DNA of 64,000 bases from JBOFWL01 sp051653605 (GTDB lineage Bacteria; Spirochaetota; Brevinematia; Brevinematales; Brevinemataceae): assembly GCA_051653605.1 (NCBI GenBank), contig JBOFWL010000145.1:186001-250000 (forward strand), read 5' to 3'. The notes beneath the pieces are model-generated. The model saw nothing but the letters and a program-made list of their open reading frames with translations, was not told where the DNA came from and ran no database searches. This document shows, in pieces, positions 26,068 through 34,435 of the stretch. The position numbers were made by a program, and so were the translations under genes. Position 1 is the stretch's first letter. Every line of letters begins with the position of its first letter.

Positions 26068-26106
26068 TAAAAAAAAGCTCCCACCTAATTGATGAGAGCT
26101 TTGTTT
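26068..26106 (-). terminator. Terminator of the hydrolase lipoprotein gene
   Basis: AAAGCTC (26074-26080) pairs with GAGCTTT (26096-26102), with a T-run on each strand. It lies just after the stop at 26130. Confidence 0.65.
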
Positions 26107-26129
26107 TTTTTTTTGATAAAACCTATTAT

Positions 26130-27191
26130 TTAATTGTTAAACGCGCTATTGAAGAAAGATTCAAGCTTGGAAAAAGGGATTTTACTTGTATCATCGTATA
26201 AATCAACGTGATTTGCATCTGAAACAATATAGAGCTCTTTAGGCTCGGCAGCTTCTTCAAAGACCATATCACTATAAAATTTGGAATGGGCTCGATCCCC
26301 TGTTATTAGAAGAATAGGGCGTGGGGAGATTGTGGCAATATGATTTAACGATTGAAAATTCGACCACGCAAGCCGGCTTGTAGTTGTGGTTCCCCCACGA
26401 GAATTGGGGTGATGACCTCTTTTCATCCCATAATAGCTATAAAATTCAGCGCCAATTTCATCCATTCCGGCAGGAATTGAATCCGAAGGTTCCGCTGGGA
26501 AAAATGAAATATACTCTGGTGTACCGTTTTCAAAGTCCGTCCACCGCTGTTTGCTGAGTTTATCTAAAGCTGCATAGCGATCTTCGGCAGAAGACGAAAC
26601 AATCCATTCTGAGCGGCTAATATCATACATTGCCGTAGTGGCAACGGCTTTAATTCGGGTATCCACTTGAGCTGCCGACAAGGCAAAGCTTCCACTGCCA
26701 CAAATTCCTATTGCTCCGATTTTTTCTCTATCAACAAAACCACGTGTGCCTAGGAAATCCACACCGGCACTAAAATTTTCAGCAAAAATATCAGGGGAAG
26801 ACACCTGACGAGGCTCGCCCCCACTCTCCCCCATAAATGAAGGGTCAAAAGCTAACACCACAAAGCCTCGTTGAGCCAGCTGGTTGGCATAAATTCCGGG
26901 GCCCTGTTCTTTCACTCCTCCAAAAGGAGGGCCAACAACAATAGCTGGGTGTTTTTGATTGGTATCAAGCCCTTTTGGCATGTATAAGTCCGCAGAAATG
27001 GTGATTCCATAGCGATTTTTATAAGAAACCTCGGTTCTAGTGACGTTATCACTAAGCTCAAAAGTAAAATAGCGTGTTTTGTTGGTGGTATTTTGAGTGT
27101 TAGAGCAAGCAAGTAACGCCATTGATGATACCCAGAAGCAAGATACTAGCCCCTTTTTAACTGCTTGCATAATAAATTGTATTGATTTCAT
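26130..27191 (-). CDS. Lipoprotein alpha/beta hydrolase
   Basis: 353 residues. The start gives a signal peptide with lipobox ALLAC (Cys29). The rest is an alpha/beta hydrolase of the COG1073/dienelactone-hydrolase-like group: HPAIVVGPPFGG supplies the oxyanion region, GFVVLAFDPSFMGESGG follows, and the nucleophile elbow reads GICGSG (162-167). Either Cys164 or Ser166 could be the nucleophile. A late Asp (ITGDRAHS) and His (DANHVDLYD) complete a triad. The substrate is unknown. It is a single gene with its own terminator, in the accessory region. Being lipid-anchored is unusual for this enzyme group. Confidence 0.75.
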   Translation of the reverse strand: MKSIQFIMQAVKKGLVSCFWVSSMALLACSNTQNTTNKTRYFTFELSDNVTRTEVSYKNRYGITISADLYMPKGLDTNQKHPAIVVGPPFGGVKEQGPGIYANQLAQRGFVVLAFDPSFMGESGGEPRQVSSPDIFAENFSAGVDFLGTRGFVDREKIGAIGICGSGSFALSAAQVDTRIKAVATTAMYDISRSEWIVSSSAEDRYAALDKLSKQRWTDFENGTPEYISFFPAEPSDSIPAGMDEIGAEFYSYYGMKRGHHPNSRGGTTTTSRLAWSNFQSLNHIATISPRPILLITGDRAHSKFYSDMVFEEAAEPKELYIVSDANHVDLYDDTSKIPFSKLESFFNSAFNN

Positions 27192-27287
27192 AGAATATTT
27201 ATCCTTTTTAGAATTATTTTTACGTCATGACAAGCATAGTATAGAGAGCTAGAGTTAACTCTAGTCAAGTGTTTTTTAATATTTTTT

Positions 27288-27564
27288 TGAGGGAATATAT
27301 TGAAAAATACCCACCTGTTATTTTTAAAGATGGGAAAATGCGACTAATAGATGTTAGAGGTATGCCAACATTGGTGAAATTGATAATGTCTGGTATAATA
27401 TTTTAAGAGGGAAGATCCACGCGTACAAAAATTGGGATAAAGTACCGCCTCTCGAGGAACAAAGCTATTTTCATGCACAGGCAAATAAATATTGGCAGAG
27501 TTTTGAAGAAAAGCTTTTTTCTTTATGTGGTATCCAAAGGCTTGCAATAAAGCTGATGCCTTAG
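27288..27564 (+). pseudogene. Frameshifted gene remnant
   Basis: Two plus-strand frames read as parts of one protein. The first (about 27290-27405) gives REYIEKYPPVIFKDGKMRLI, followed by DVRG. The second (about 27362-27564) gives YANIGEIDNVWYNILRG and continues with KIHAYKNWDKVPPLEEQSYF to a stop at 27564. One frame change near 27360 would join them, and no proper start is present. The composition is coding-like, but I do not recognise the protein. It lies between the hydrolase and the adenine deaminase. Confidence 0.45.
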
Positions 27565-27604
27565 AAATCGCTTAACATCAACAATATCAGATAGTTATCA
27601 ATAG

Positions 27605-27640
27605 AAAAAGCCCACTGAAAACTAGTGAGCTTTTTCTTTT
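27605..27640 (+). terminator. Terminator after the remnant
   Basis: AAAAAGC (27605-27611) with ACT pairs with AGT...GCTTTTT (27629-27635), followed by more T. The remaining 150 bases to the adenine deaminase stop are AT-rich without a visible gene. Confidence 0.6.
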
Positions 27641-27787
27641 TTATTCACCTATAGCACAGAAATTTGTTAAAATTTGTATTTTTAATATATTATGATGAAA
27701 ATCATTAAACTTGTTTACAAGATAAGAGTCTATTCTGTCCAATAGGCTTTCGTCTAGTTATAAGTTCATAACTTTCTTACCGCCCCC

Positions 27788-29560
27788 TTACACTTGCCCT
27801 AAAATAGGATCAAACACATCCTGCGCATGGAAATCAACCATTCCAAGATCCGTCATCGCATAATCGGGGATTGCCGTTATCTGAAGACAACACATATAGA
27901 ACATCGGATCGGGAAGATCGCTTCCTAAACGTCGCAGGTGATTAAGTAAATCTGCTTCTTTTTGTGCAATAAATTCTGGGGATTCATCCGAAACAATGCC
28001 GCAAATAGGTAGAGGAATGACGTCTAAAATTTTTCCATTCTCTACAACTACCTGACCTCCGCCGATTTCAGCAAGGTGATTAATCGCCATAGCCATATCT
28101 TCTGGGTTTGTTCCGATACACATGATATTATTATCATCTGGAGCTTTTGAACTGGCCATTGCCCCTGCTTTTAGTTTCCATCCGGAAACAAAACCTAAGG
28201 CTTTGTTATGATTCTTTCCAAATCGTTCTAAAACAGCAGCATGTAAAACATCTTGATCGATATCTGCAGCAACAACGCCATTTTTTACGGCAAGTACAAC
28301 ATCTTTTTTGCGGCGAACAAAAGGAACATCAAAGTCTACTTCAATAGAACGAACATGCACTTTTTCTTTATATTCTGTTTTAATAACAAGATCTTGCGCT
28401 GTTACAGGTGCAATTTGAGGTTTTTGAAGTAATAAATCGCTTCGTTGAGGAGGAAGAATAGCTTGAGTAAAGTCTCCATCACTCCAAACATGCTGTCCTT
28501 TTGCAATAACATTATTAATGACAAATTCTCTTAAATCTTTTACCATTAATATGTTAGCAATTTTCCCTGGGGCAATAGAACCAACGAGGTGATCGATTCT
28601 ATATGCCTCGGCACTGTTGAGAGATCCCATTTGAATAGCAGTGATGGGATCCACTCCACAAGAAATTGCCATACGAACAAGCTTATCTAGATGCCCATTT
28701 TTTAAGACCTCTGAAGGAGTGACATCATCCGTACAAAAGCTGACTCTTCGTGATAAGCGAGGATTAATCTCTGTAATAACCTTAACATTTTCTGTTAAAA
28801 AGTGAGAAATAGAAGATTCTCGAATTAGCAAGAACATCCCTTTACGGATTTTTTCTAAAGCTTCCTCATGAGAATAGCTTTCATGGTCGAGGCGAACTCC
28901 AGCACATAGCACACTGTTTAAGCGTTTTCCGCGAGCAAGAGGCGCACAACCAAAAATAAGTTTGTTATTATTCCATGCATATTCGAGAGCTTTAAGGACT
29001 TCTGGATGTTCATTTTCAACAAATTCCGTTACAGTTTCCCAAACACCGCAAATATCTGGATCCATCTGGTGATTTTTATGAGTATCACCAGAAACTTCAA
29101 AGCCAACCGTTGATTTTGGTAATGTATAAGGCGTCACAAAAGGTAGCCCCCAGAATACATGCAATGGGCTTTGCTTAATTTCGGCTAAGACTTCCTTCAC
29201 TCCTTCAATACCGGCGATAACCAAATACTGATCCAGCCCTGAAACAATTGATGTTGTTCCATGAGGAACCACAAGTTTAGCAAAAGATGTCATTGAAAGC
29301 TTGCTACATTCTATATGAAGATGCCCATCAATAAGCCCAGGGACTAAGTAAGACCCTTTTGCATCAATAATTTCTGTAGCAGAGCCGATATATTCATGCA
29401 CGTCACCTGTGGCAACAATTTTATCTTTGTAAATGGCAACATCTGCAGGGTAAATCTCGGAAGAATGAACATTTACTAATTTTCCATTTTTAATAACTTT
29501 ATCCGCAGGTATTTTTGCAGCACCGGCACGAATCAAAGAAATAAGCGTTGACTGATCCAT
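27788..29560 (-). CDS. ade: Adenine deaminase
   Basis: 590 residues of the amidohydrolase superfamily. The N-terminal metal site reads GLIDGHLHIE, a mid-chain FCTDDVTPSEVL block supplies another ligand, and the C-terminal adenine-deaminase domain has the LGFVSGWKLKAGAMASS stretch and ends with GMVDFHAQDVFDPILGQV-like sequence. The enzyme converts adenine to hypoxanthine and ammonia. It begins 8 bases after the purine permease stop, so import and salvage are expressed together under the riboswitch upstream of the permease. Confidence 0.93.
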   Translation of the reverse strand: MDQSTLISLIRAGAAKIPADKVIKNGKLVNVHSSEIYPADVAIYKDKIVATGDVHEYIGSATEIIDAKGSYLVPGLIDGHLHIECSKLSMTSFAKLVVPHGTTSIVSGLDQYLVIAGIEGVKEVLAEIKQSPLHVFWGLPFVTPYTLPKSTVGFEVSGDTHKNHQMDPDICGVWETVTEFVENEHPEVLKALEYAWNNNKLIFGCAPLARGKRLNSVLCAGVRLDHESYSHEEALEKIRKGMFLLIRESSISHFLTENVKVITEINPRLSRRVSFCTDDVTPSEVLKNGHLDKLVRMAISCGVDPITAIQMGSLNSAEAYRIDHLVGSIAPGKIANILMVKDLREFVINNVIAKGQHVWSDGDFTQAILPPQRSDLLLQKPQIAPVTAQDLVIKTEYKEKVHVRSIEVDFDVPFVRRKKDVVLAVKNGVVAADIDQDVLHAAVLERFGKNHNKALGFVSGWKLKAGAMASSKAPDDNNIMCIGTNPEDMAMAINHLAEIGGGQVVVENGKILDVIPLPICGIVSDESPEFIAQKEADLLNHLRRLGSDLPDPMFYMCCLQITAIPDYAMTDLGMVDFHAQDVFDPILGQV

Positions 29561-29568
29561 TTTTACTC

Positions 29569-30870
29569 CTAAAATTGGTTAACAAGATAATACGTAAATA
29601 CTGCACCAAGGAGATACAAACCAACAGGAATTTCTTTGATATTTCCTTTTAAAAGTTTAATAATGATGTAAAGCAGTACTCCAACGGAGATACCCGTTGT
29701 CATATTTAAGGTAAACACAGTGAAAACGATCATGGAGAGAGGGGGAATGGTTTCGTCGAGTTCTCCAAATTTAACATGAGATAAGCTATCAAGCAACATA
29801 AAGCCGATAATAATAAACACTGGTGCCGTAGCTACAGCTGGTATCATCAGAACAACAGGCGTAAAGAAAAGTGCCAAGAGAAAACACACACCAGTCACAA
29901 GGGAGCTTAAACCAGTTCTTCCCCCTGTAGAAATACCCGCAGCCGACTCAACATATGTCGTAACTGTAGTCATTCCCATTGCAGATCCTATCATTGTAGA
30001 TACTGCATCGGCTGTAAACGCCTTATCCATTCGAGGAAGATGCCCATCTTTATCTAAATATCCTGCATGAGAAGAAATACCCAAAAGTGTACCTAAGGTT
30101 CCAAAAAAATCACCAATAAAGAACACAAGAATAAATGGCAAATATTTGAGATTAAATACTCCTGCAAAATCATATTGCATGAAAACAGGGGCAATAGATG
30201 GAGGCATAGAGATTAAAGAGGCTGGAACTTGCGTGATTCCCAAGGGAATACAAGCAAATGTAATTCCTAATATACCAATAAGTAAGGCACCAGGAACTTT
30301 ACGAATAACTAAAAATAATGTTACGATAAAGCCAATAAGAGAAACCAATGTTTCTTTTTTAGAAAGATTACCCAAGGCAAACCCGTTGTCGTTCACAACG
30401 GAAATACCAGCTGCGGTTAATCCAATATAAATTAAAAAGATTCCAACTACCCCACCAATACCAATTTTAAGTGGATAAGGGAGAGTTTTTGCCACAATTT
30501 CTCGAAAACCAGCAAGAGTTAAAAGTAAAAACAAGGTGCCAGAAAGAAGAATCACGACCATACCTTGCTGCCAAGTTAGACCAACACCAAGAACAAGCGT
30601 ATATGTGAAGATGAAATTTTCACCCATTCCTGGAGCAAGGGCAAAAGGATATTTTGCATACAGACCCATAATAATTGTTGCAATAGCAGAAATTAGAGCC
30701 GTTGCAACAGCTACTGCCTCAACAGGCATACCAGCGTCTTTCATGATGGACGGCTGAACAGCTAGAATATAAGCCATTGCCATAAAGGTGGTCAAACCTG
30801 CAAGAAGTTCCTTCTTTACAGAAGTGTTATTTTCTGACAACTGGAAGTGCTTGCTAAGAAAATTTTGCAT
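29569..30870 (-). CDS. NCS2-family purine permease
   Basis: 433 residues with about 12-14 hydrophobic segments. Family features include GLTTFMAMAYILAVQPSIM at the start, the FALAPGMGENFIFTYT motif in the third segment, and the TTVTTYVESAAGISTGGRTG loop. These place it in the AzgA/PbuG branch for hypoxanthine, guanine or adenine uptake. It is first in the operon with ade, and a C74-type purine riboswitch occupies its leader, which favours guanine/hypoxanthine control. Confidence 0.9.
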   Translation of the reverse strand: MQNFLSKHFQLSENNTSVKKELLAGLTTFMAMAYILAVQPSIMKDAGMPVEAVAVATALISAIATIIMGLYAKYPFALAPGMGENFIFTYTLVLGVGLTWQQGMVVILLSGTLFLLLTLAGFREIVAKTLPYPLKIGIGGVVGIFLIYIGLTAAGISVVNDNGFALGNLSKKETLVSLIGFIVTLFLVIRKVPGALLIGILGITFACIPLGITQVPASLISMPPSIAPVFMQYDFAGVFNLKYLPFILVFFIGDFFGTLGTLLGISSHAGYLDKDGHLPRMDKAFTADAVSTMIGSAMGMTTVTTYVESAAGISTGGRTGLSSLVTGVCFLLALFFTPVVLMIPAVATAPVFIIIGFMLLDSLSHVKFGELDETIPPLSMIVFTVFTLNMTTGISVGVLLYIIIKLLKGNIKEIPVGLYLLGAVFTYYLVNQF

Positions 30871-30936
30871 AACTATCTCCTAAAATAAAAAATTAATCGA
30901 ATTAGGGGATACTTTCAACAGAATTTCTAAAAACAA

Positions 30937-31000
30937 ATAAAGCAAAGAACATTGGAATTAAATCAACACGTAGGACTAGACATAGAGAAGAATGCTTTAT
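30937..31000 (-). promoter_or_regulatory. Possible riboswitch expression platform (terminator)
   Basis: On the minus strand, ATAAAGCA directly follows the 3' side of aptamer helix P1. It can pair with TGCTTTAT 48 bases later, which is followed by TTGTTTTT. The long loop makes this tentative. It would form a terminator whose availability depends on the aptamer, as in known OFF switches. Confidence 0.35.
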
Positions 31001-31068
31001 CTATCATAGCGTTCCGTTTAAGGCGGCACGTAGAAACTCCTGACCGTATTTCAGGTATATATGAAAGA
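31000..31068 (-). ncRNA. Purine riboswitch, guanine type (C74)
   Basis: Read on the minus strand, the leader aligns base for base with the purine aptamer. P1 is TCTTTCATA/TATGATAGA with one mismatch. P2 is CCTGA/TCAGG with a 7-base loop. Joining region J2/3 is AGTTTCTA. P3 is CGTGCCG/CGGAACG with the loop CCTTAAA, and J3/1 begins C-T-A. The base equivalent to position 74 is C, which selects guanine or hypoxanthine rather than adenine. It lies 130 bases upstream of the purine permease and a few bases after a predicted transcription start. Confidence 0.88.
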
Positions 31069-31080
31069 CATCGTACGGAC

Positions 31081-31109
31081 ATACTACATGAAAAATTTAT
31101 TTTTGTCAA
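31081..31109 (-). promoter_or_regulatory. Promoter for the purine riboswitch operon
   Basis: On the minus strand, TTGACA (31104-31109), 17 bases, TAGTAT (31081-31086). The predicted start is near 31074, so the transcript begins just ahead of the aptamer. Confidence 0.75.
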
Positions 31110-31173
31110 TATAATCTTACTATCACTTTCAGAAATTTCTCAAATAATAGAATTTTCATATTGATTTTACTAA

Positions 31174-31206
31174 TTAAAAACCCCCTAAAATAGGGGGATT
31201 TTTTAT
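31174..31206 (-). terminator. Terminator of the aminotransferase-flavodoxin pair
   Basis: AATCCCCCTA / TAGGGGGTTTTTAA, read on the minus strand, gives a strong stem with a T-run. It overlaps the flavodoxin stop region. Confidence 0.8.
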
Positions 31207-31718
31207 TTTATGAATGAAATAAGTGCTGCAATATCCTCTTTTTTTACAAGAGAGAAGCCTTTAAAAAAGTTTTCACGAATATATCGAGTTTCTTCATTTT
31301 CAGATTTACGAAACTTAAAGAATATTAGATAAACGATAATCTGAATGAGTTTATCGCTGAAATTTAGTTTAGGGAAATCTAAGCCTCCCCTAAAAGAAAA
31401 AAATCCAGCATTAGAAAATCTCACATCTGCTTGAGTTAACACATCCTCAAATTTTTTGGGAGAGGGAGGGTTTAGCCCTACAATAAAAAATGAAAGCTTC
31501 TTACCTTCTAAGTTTTTTTGATTTTCCATGACAAAGGGTAATGCTGCCCACTTATGAATGTAAATCCCAGCGCCGATAACAATATTTGAAGCCTTACTGA
31601 GCATTTCTGGCGAACATTTTTCAATTTCTACCATTTCTGCCCCTAATTCTTGAGAAATCCATTCAGCATACTGCTTTGTCGCCCCTTGTCGTGACGTATA
31701 TAGAACAAGACTGCTCAA
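31203..31718 (-). CDS. Flavodoxin-domain protein
   Basis: 171 residues. The start is TTG at 31718, supported by a full AGGAGG site 6 bases upstream. The N-terminal phosphate-binding loop reads YTSRQGATKQYA, and the VIGAGIYIHKW block matches the HemG-like/flavodoxin_5 group. The C-terminal part contains a hydrophobic helix (FSDKLIQIIVYLIFFKF), possibly a membrane contact. It is likely an FMN-binding electron carrier or a menaquinone-dependent protoporphyrinogen-oxidase relative. There are no haem genes nearby, so the latter role is doubtful. It follows the aminotransferase after 15 bases. Confidence 0.75.
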   Translation of the reverse strand: MSSLVLYTSRQGATKQYAEWISQELGAEMVEIEKCSPEMLSKASNIVIGAGIYIHKWAALPFVMENQKNLEGKKLSFFIVGLNPPSPKKFEDVLTQADVRFSNAGFFSFRGGLDFPKLNFSDKLIQIIVYLIFFKFRKSENEETRYIRENFFKGFSLVKKEDIAALISFIK

Positions 31719-31733
31719 TTTAGTCCTCCTTTT

Positions 31734-32933
31734 CTAGCTGTGATTTTTTAGGTATGTCTTTAATCCTTCGTTTAGGATATTCATTGCTCGACGTAACACA
31801 GGCTTTTCTAAGGTGTAGCAAATACGTATAGCATTTCTTCCTCTACCAGGGGTTTCGTAGAATCCCTCAGCGGGGGCTACCATCACTGTTTCATTATCGA
31901 TTGTAAATTCTTTTAAAAGCCACAAAGCAAATTCTTCGGCATTATCAAGAGGAAGATCCACTAAACAATAAAATGCGCCTTCTGGTTTGCAGACAGATAT
32001 TCCTTCAATTTTGGAAAGTTCTTCAAAAAGGACATCACGACGCTCACAATATTCTTGCCGAATCGGGTCGAAAAAGCTTGGGTCGAGCGTATATAGTGCC
32101 TGAGCTCCAATCATTTCGAGAGTGGGAACAGCTAAGCGAGCTTGACATTGTCGAAAAACAGCACTCATAAAGTCTTTATTTTTACTGATGATACAGCCAA
32201 CTCGTGCTCCACATGCGGAAAATCTTTTAGAGATAGAATCGATGATGACTGTGCGTTGATCAACTTGAGGATAGGCACCAAAGCTGATGGCTTCCGCTTG
32301 ATAGGAAAATTCACGATACACTTCGTCGGAGATAATAGTAAGGTCATATTTTTCAGCAATTTCTATGATCCGCTCTATTTCTTCGGCGGTGTACACCGTA
32401 CCCGTTGGGTTACCTGGAGAAGAAAACATAATCGCTTTAACTTTAGGTGTGATATTTTTTTCCATTTCTTCTAAAGGGGGAAGGTGGTAGCCGTCTTCCG
32501 CTTTCGTTGAGATAGTTCGAACCCCAATCCCCAATGTAGAGAAAAAGCTATGGTAGTTCGCATAAAATGGTTCTGGAATAAGAACCTCATCTCCTTCATC
32601 AAAAAGAGCCGTGAGCGCAAATTGAAAAGCCTCACTGCCTCCGTTCACGATAACCATATCATCAACAGTATAAGAAATATTTTTTCGATCGAAGTAACGA
32701 ACAATTTCTTCTCTTAGTTCGAGTAATCCTGCAGAATGCGCATAAGAAAGCACTTTCTCTTGTTTTGCCCATTCTTGGATAGCCTCAAAAAAGATTGCTG
32801 GAGTTTCGATATCTGGCTGCCCAATATTGAGGTGTATAATTTTACGACCTTGTTTTTTAGCCGCTTCTGCATAGGGGAACAATTTACGGATGGGGGATGT
32901 TTTTAAGTTGTTGATCCGGTTTGATAATTTCAT
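31734..32933 (-). CDS. Class I PLP-dependent aminotransferase
   Basis: 399 residues, the normal length. Visible blocks: LNIGQPDIETP near the N-terminus, YAHSAGLLELRE, the SSPGNPTGTVY stretch, SDEVYREFSY with the cofactor Asp, and the lysine in SISKRFSACGARVG. A late R (NAIRICY) binds the substrate carboxylate. This pattern suits the aspartate/aromatic aminotransferase group; the exact substrate cannot be told. It is co-transcribed with the flavodoxin-like gene. Confidence 0.88.
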   Translation of the reverse strand: MKLSNRINNLKTSPIRKLFPYAEAAKKQGRKIIHLNIGQPDIETPAIFFEAIQEWAKQEKVLSYAHSAGLLELREEIVRYFDRKNISYTVDDMVIVNGGSEAFQFALTALFDEGDEVLIPEPFYANYHSFFSTLGIGVRTISTKAEDGYHLPPLEEMEKNITPKVKAIMFSSPGNPTGTVYTAEEIERIIEIAEKYDLTIISDEVYREFSYQAEAISFGAYPQVDQRTVIIDSISKRFSACGARVGCIISKNKDFMSAVFRQCQARLAVPTLEMIGAQALYTLDPSFFDPIRQEYCERRDVLFEELSKIEGISVCKPEGAFYCLVDLPLDNAEEFALWLLKEFTIDNETVMVAPAEGFYETPGRGRNAIRICYTLEKPVLRRAMNILNEGLKTYLKNHS

Positions 32934-33039
32934 AATTTTTCCTTCCTATTTGCAGTTGTTTTTATGAAGATTTCAGTAAAAACAGGTGTTATTTCACCGC
33001 TTAATGATGAATTTTATACTCCAATGAGTTTTTTATACT

Positions 33040-33073
33040 AAAAGAACCCCAAAAAACTTGGGGTTCTTTTTTG
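33040..33073 (-). terminator. Terminator of tRNA-Val
   Basis: AAAAGAACCCC (33040-33050) pairs with GGGGTTCTTTT (33060-33070), with T-runs on both strands. It lies 17 bases after the 3' end of tRNA-Val on the minus strand. Confidence 0.8.
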
Positions 33074-33089
33074 CTGTCCAAACGGACTG

Positions 33090-33164
33090 TGGGCGTTGTA
33101 GGAATCGAACCTACGACCCTCTGCTTGTAAGGCAGATGCTCTAGACCAACTGAGCTAAACGCCC
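33090..33164 (-). tRNA. tRNA-Val (anticodon TAC)
   Basis: 75 nt. Read on the minus strand, the acceptor stem GGGCGTT/AACGCCC is perfect, with discriminator A. The D arm has AGCTCAGTTGGTCTAGAGC, the anticodon loop CTTACAA gives TAC, and the T arm holds GGTTCGAATCC. No CCA is encoded. Confidence 0.95.
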
Positions 33165-33176
33165 TTAACGATCAAT

Positions 33177-33205
33177 ATTATACATAAAAAATATTATTTT
33201 GTCAA
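33177..33205 (-). promoter_or_regulatory. Consensus promoter for tRNA-Val
   Basis: On the minus strand, TTGACA (33200-33205), 17 bases, TATAAT (33177-33182). Both boxes match the sigma-70 consensus exactly. Confidence 0.88.
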
Positions 33206-33226
33206 TATTTTTTTAAATTTTACTAT

Positions 33227-34417
33227 CTACTGGTATTGCAGGGTATCAATAGGGGTTCCATCGGCAAAAATGACGAGTTCAGAGCGTCCAAATGTTTTAA
33301 AAGCTTTGATCAGCACGGTGCCTTCTCCCCCTGTTCGCTCATAAAGAACCGTTTTACGGCCTAGTTCATCCGTTATTTCAATGCGGTAGGATCGAGCTGG
33401 AGGCGTTTCATCCGCTGTAACGTTGATGGTTCCATCTTCGTTGGTGCTGATTCTCTGAGGAGCCTGTGGCATATTAGGGAAACGGTATCGAATATAATGC
33501 CAACGCAGCTTGCTTCGTTCTCCCTGATCTCGGGCGTAGGTGCCTGTTGTTAGCGCAATCGAGCTGCCTTTTGCTAGGGGGCTTGATGGAATCACGCTTT
33601 GTACCAAAACAGTGCCGTCTTCTATCGATTGATAAATATTTGAGTTTGAGATAATAGGAGTTATACCTTGGCTAATCAACCGCGTAATGGCAAATTCTAG
33701 GCTTTGGCGAACAAAATTTTCAACAATATATTGCCCATCTTGAACATCCTCGGTGATGGTTAGCACCATATTTTTACTACGCGGAATCTCAACACCTGCC
33801 ATATAATTTTGAGCAATGACGGTATCAACAGGGTTTTCTCCCGTAGGCACCGTAACAATTTGATAGGGTATTTTTTGTTCAATGAGAAGATCGAGGGCGC
33901 TTTGGCGTGACATTCCACTTAATTCAGGAGCGTAATAAACGTCTCGCCCCAAACTGACCACAAGTGTAACCCGACGATTGATTCTGACACTCAATCCTTG
34001 TGAAGGAAATTGAGCAATAACCTGTCCTCGAGGAACATCCTCATTAAAGCGTGTTTCAAACACTAGTTGAAGGCGTTGCGCTTGAATAAGGGGAATTGCT
34101 TCGAGAATATCTTTATCAACTACCCCAGGAACACGCACTCGAGGCGATTGAATAGTGCTAATCATCAGTACCAAAGAAACAATTATTCCCACAAGTGAAA
34201 AAATAGTAACGGTATACATCAAAAAGAAACGTTTAATTCTAGAGTTATACTCTGGATTTTCGGGAATCATGCTGTCTTTCCATGTTTGAATATTCCCATA
34301 TTTTTGAACGAAAGCCTTTATCTTTGCCCAAATACTCTTCAGATGGGCAAAAATATTTTCTTTTGACCATTTAAAATTACGAATTGATTCTTTTATATTC
34401 TGCACATATTTTTTCAT
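33227..34417 (-). CDS. Membrane protein with three PASTA domains
   Basis: 396 residues. A basic cytoplasmic part of about 63 residues is followed by one membrane helix (about 64-87). Three PASTA domains follow at about 94-160, 162-226 and 232-297 (VPGVVDKDILEAIPLIQAQ is the first). A C-terminal extension of about 100 residues is rich in Arg and Pro, with a final beta-rich part. There is no kinase domain, unlike the PknB proteins that usually carry PASTA domains. PASTA domains bind muropeptides or division proteins. It is the last gene of the fliO-mnmA-def-fmt group, 18 bases after fmt. Confidence 0.82.
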   Translation of the reverse strand: MKKYVQNIKESIRNFKWSKENIFAHLKSIWAKIKAFVQKYGNIQTWKDSMIPENPEYNSRIKRFFLMYTVTIFSLVGIIVSLVLMISTIQSPRVRVPGVVDKDILEAIPLIQAQRLQLVFETRFNEDVPRGQVIAQFPSQGLSVRINRRVTLVVSLGRDVYYAPELSGMSRQSALDLLIEQKIPYQIVTVPTGENPVDTVIAQNYMAGVEIPRSKNMVLTITEDVQDGQYIVENFVRQSLEFAITRLISQGITPIISNSNIYQSIEDGTVLVQSVIPSSPLAKGSSIALTTGTYARDQGERSKLRWHYIRYRFPNMPQAPQRISTNEDGTINVTADETPPARSYRIEITDELGRKTVLYERTGGEGTVLIKAFKTFGRSELVIFADGTPIDTLQYQ

Positions 34418-34435
34418 TTTGGCCTCTTTCTTATA

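Noticed and set aside
27700..27785. AGTTAT...ATAACT inverted repeat after adenine deaminase as a terminator
   Set aside because: The stem is only six AT-rich pairs and lacks a T-run in the right place.
30536..30757. Plus-strand open frame opposite the purine permease, and similar frames opposite rpsA, mnmA, glgP and hflX
   Set aside because: Antisense shadows of strongly coding genes with biased codon positions; no ribosome sites and no sensible protein features.
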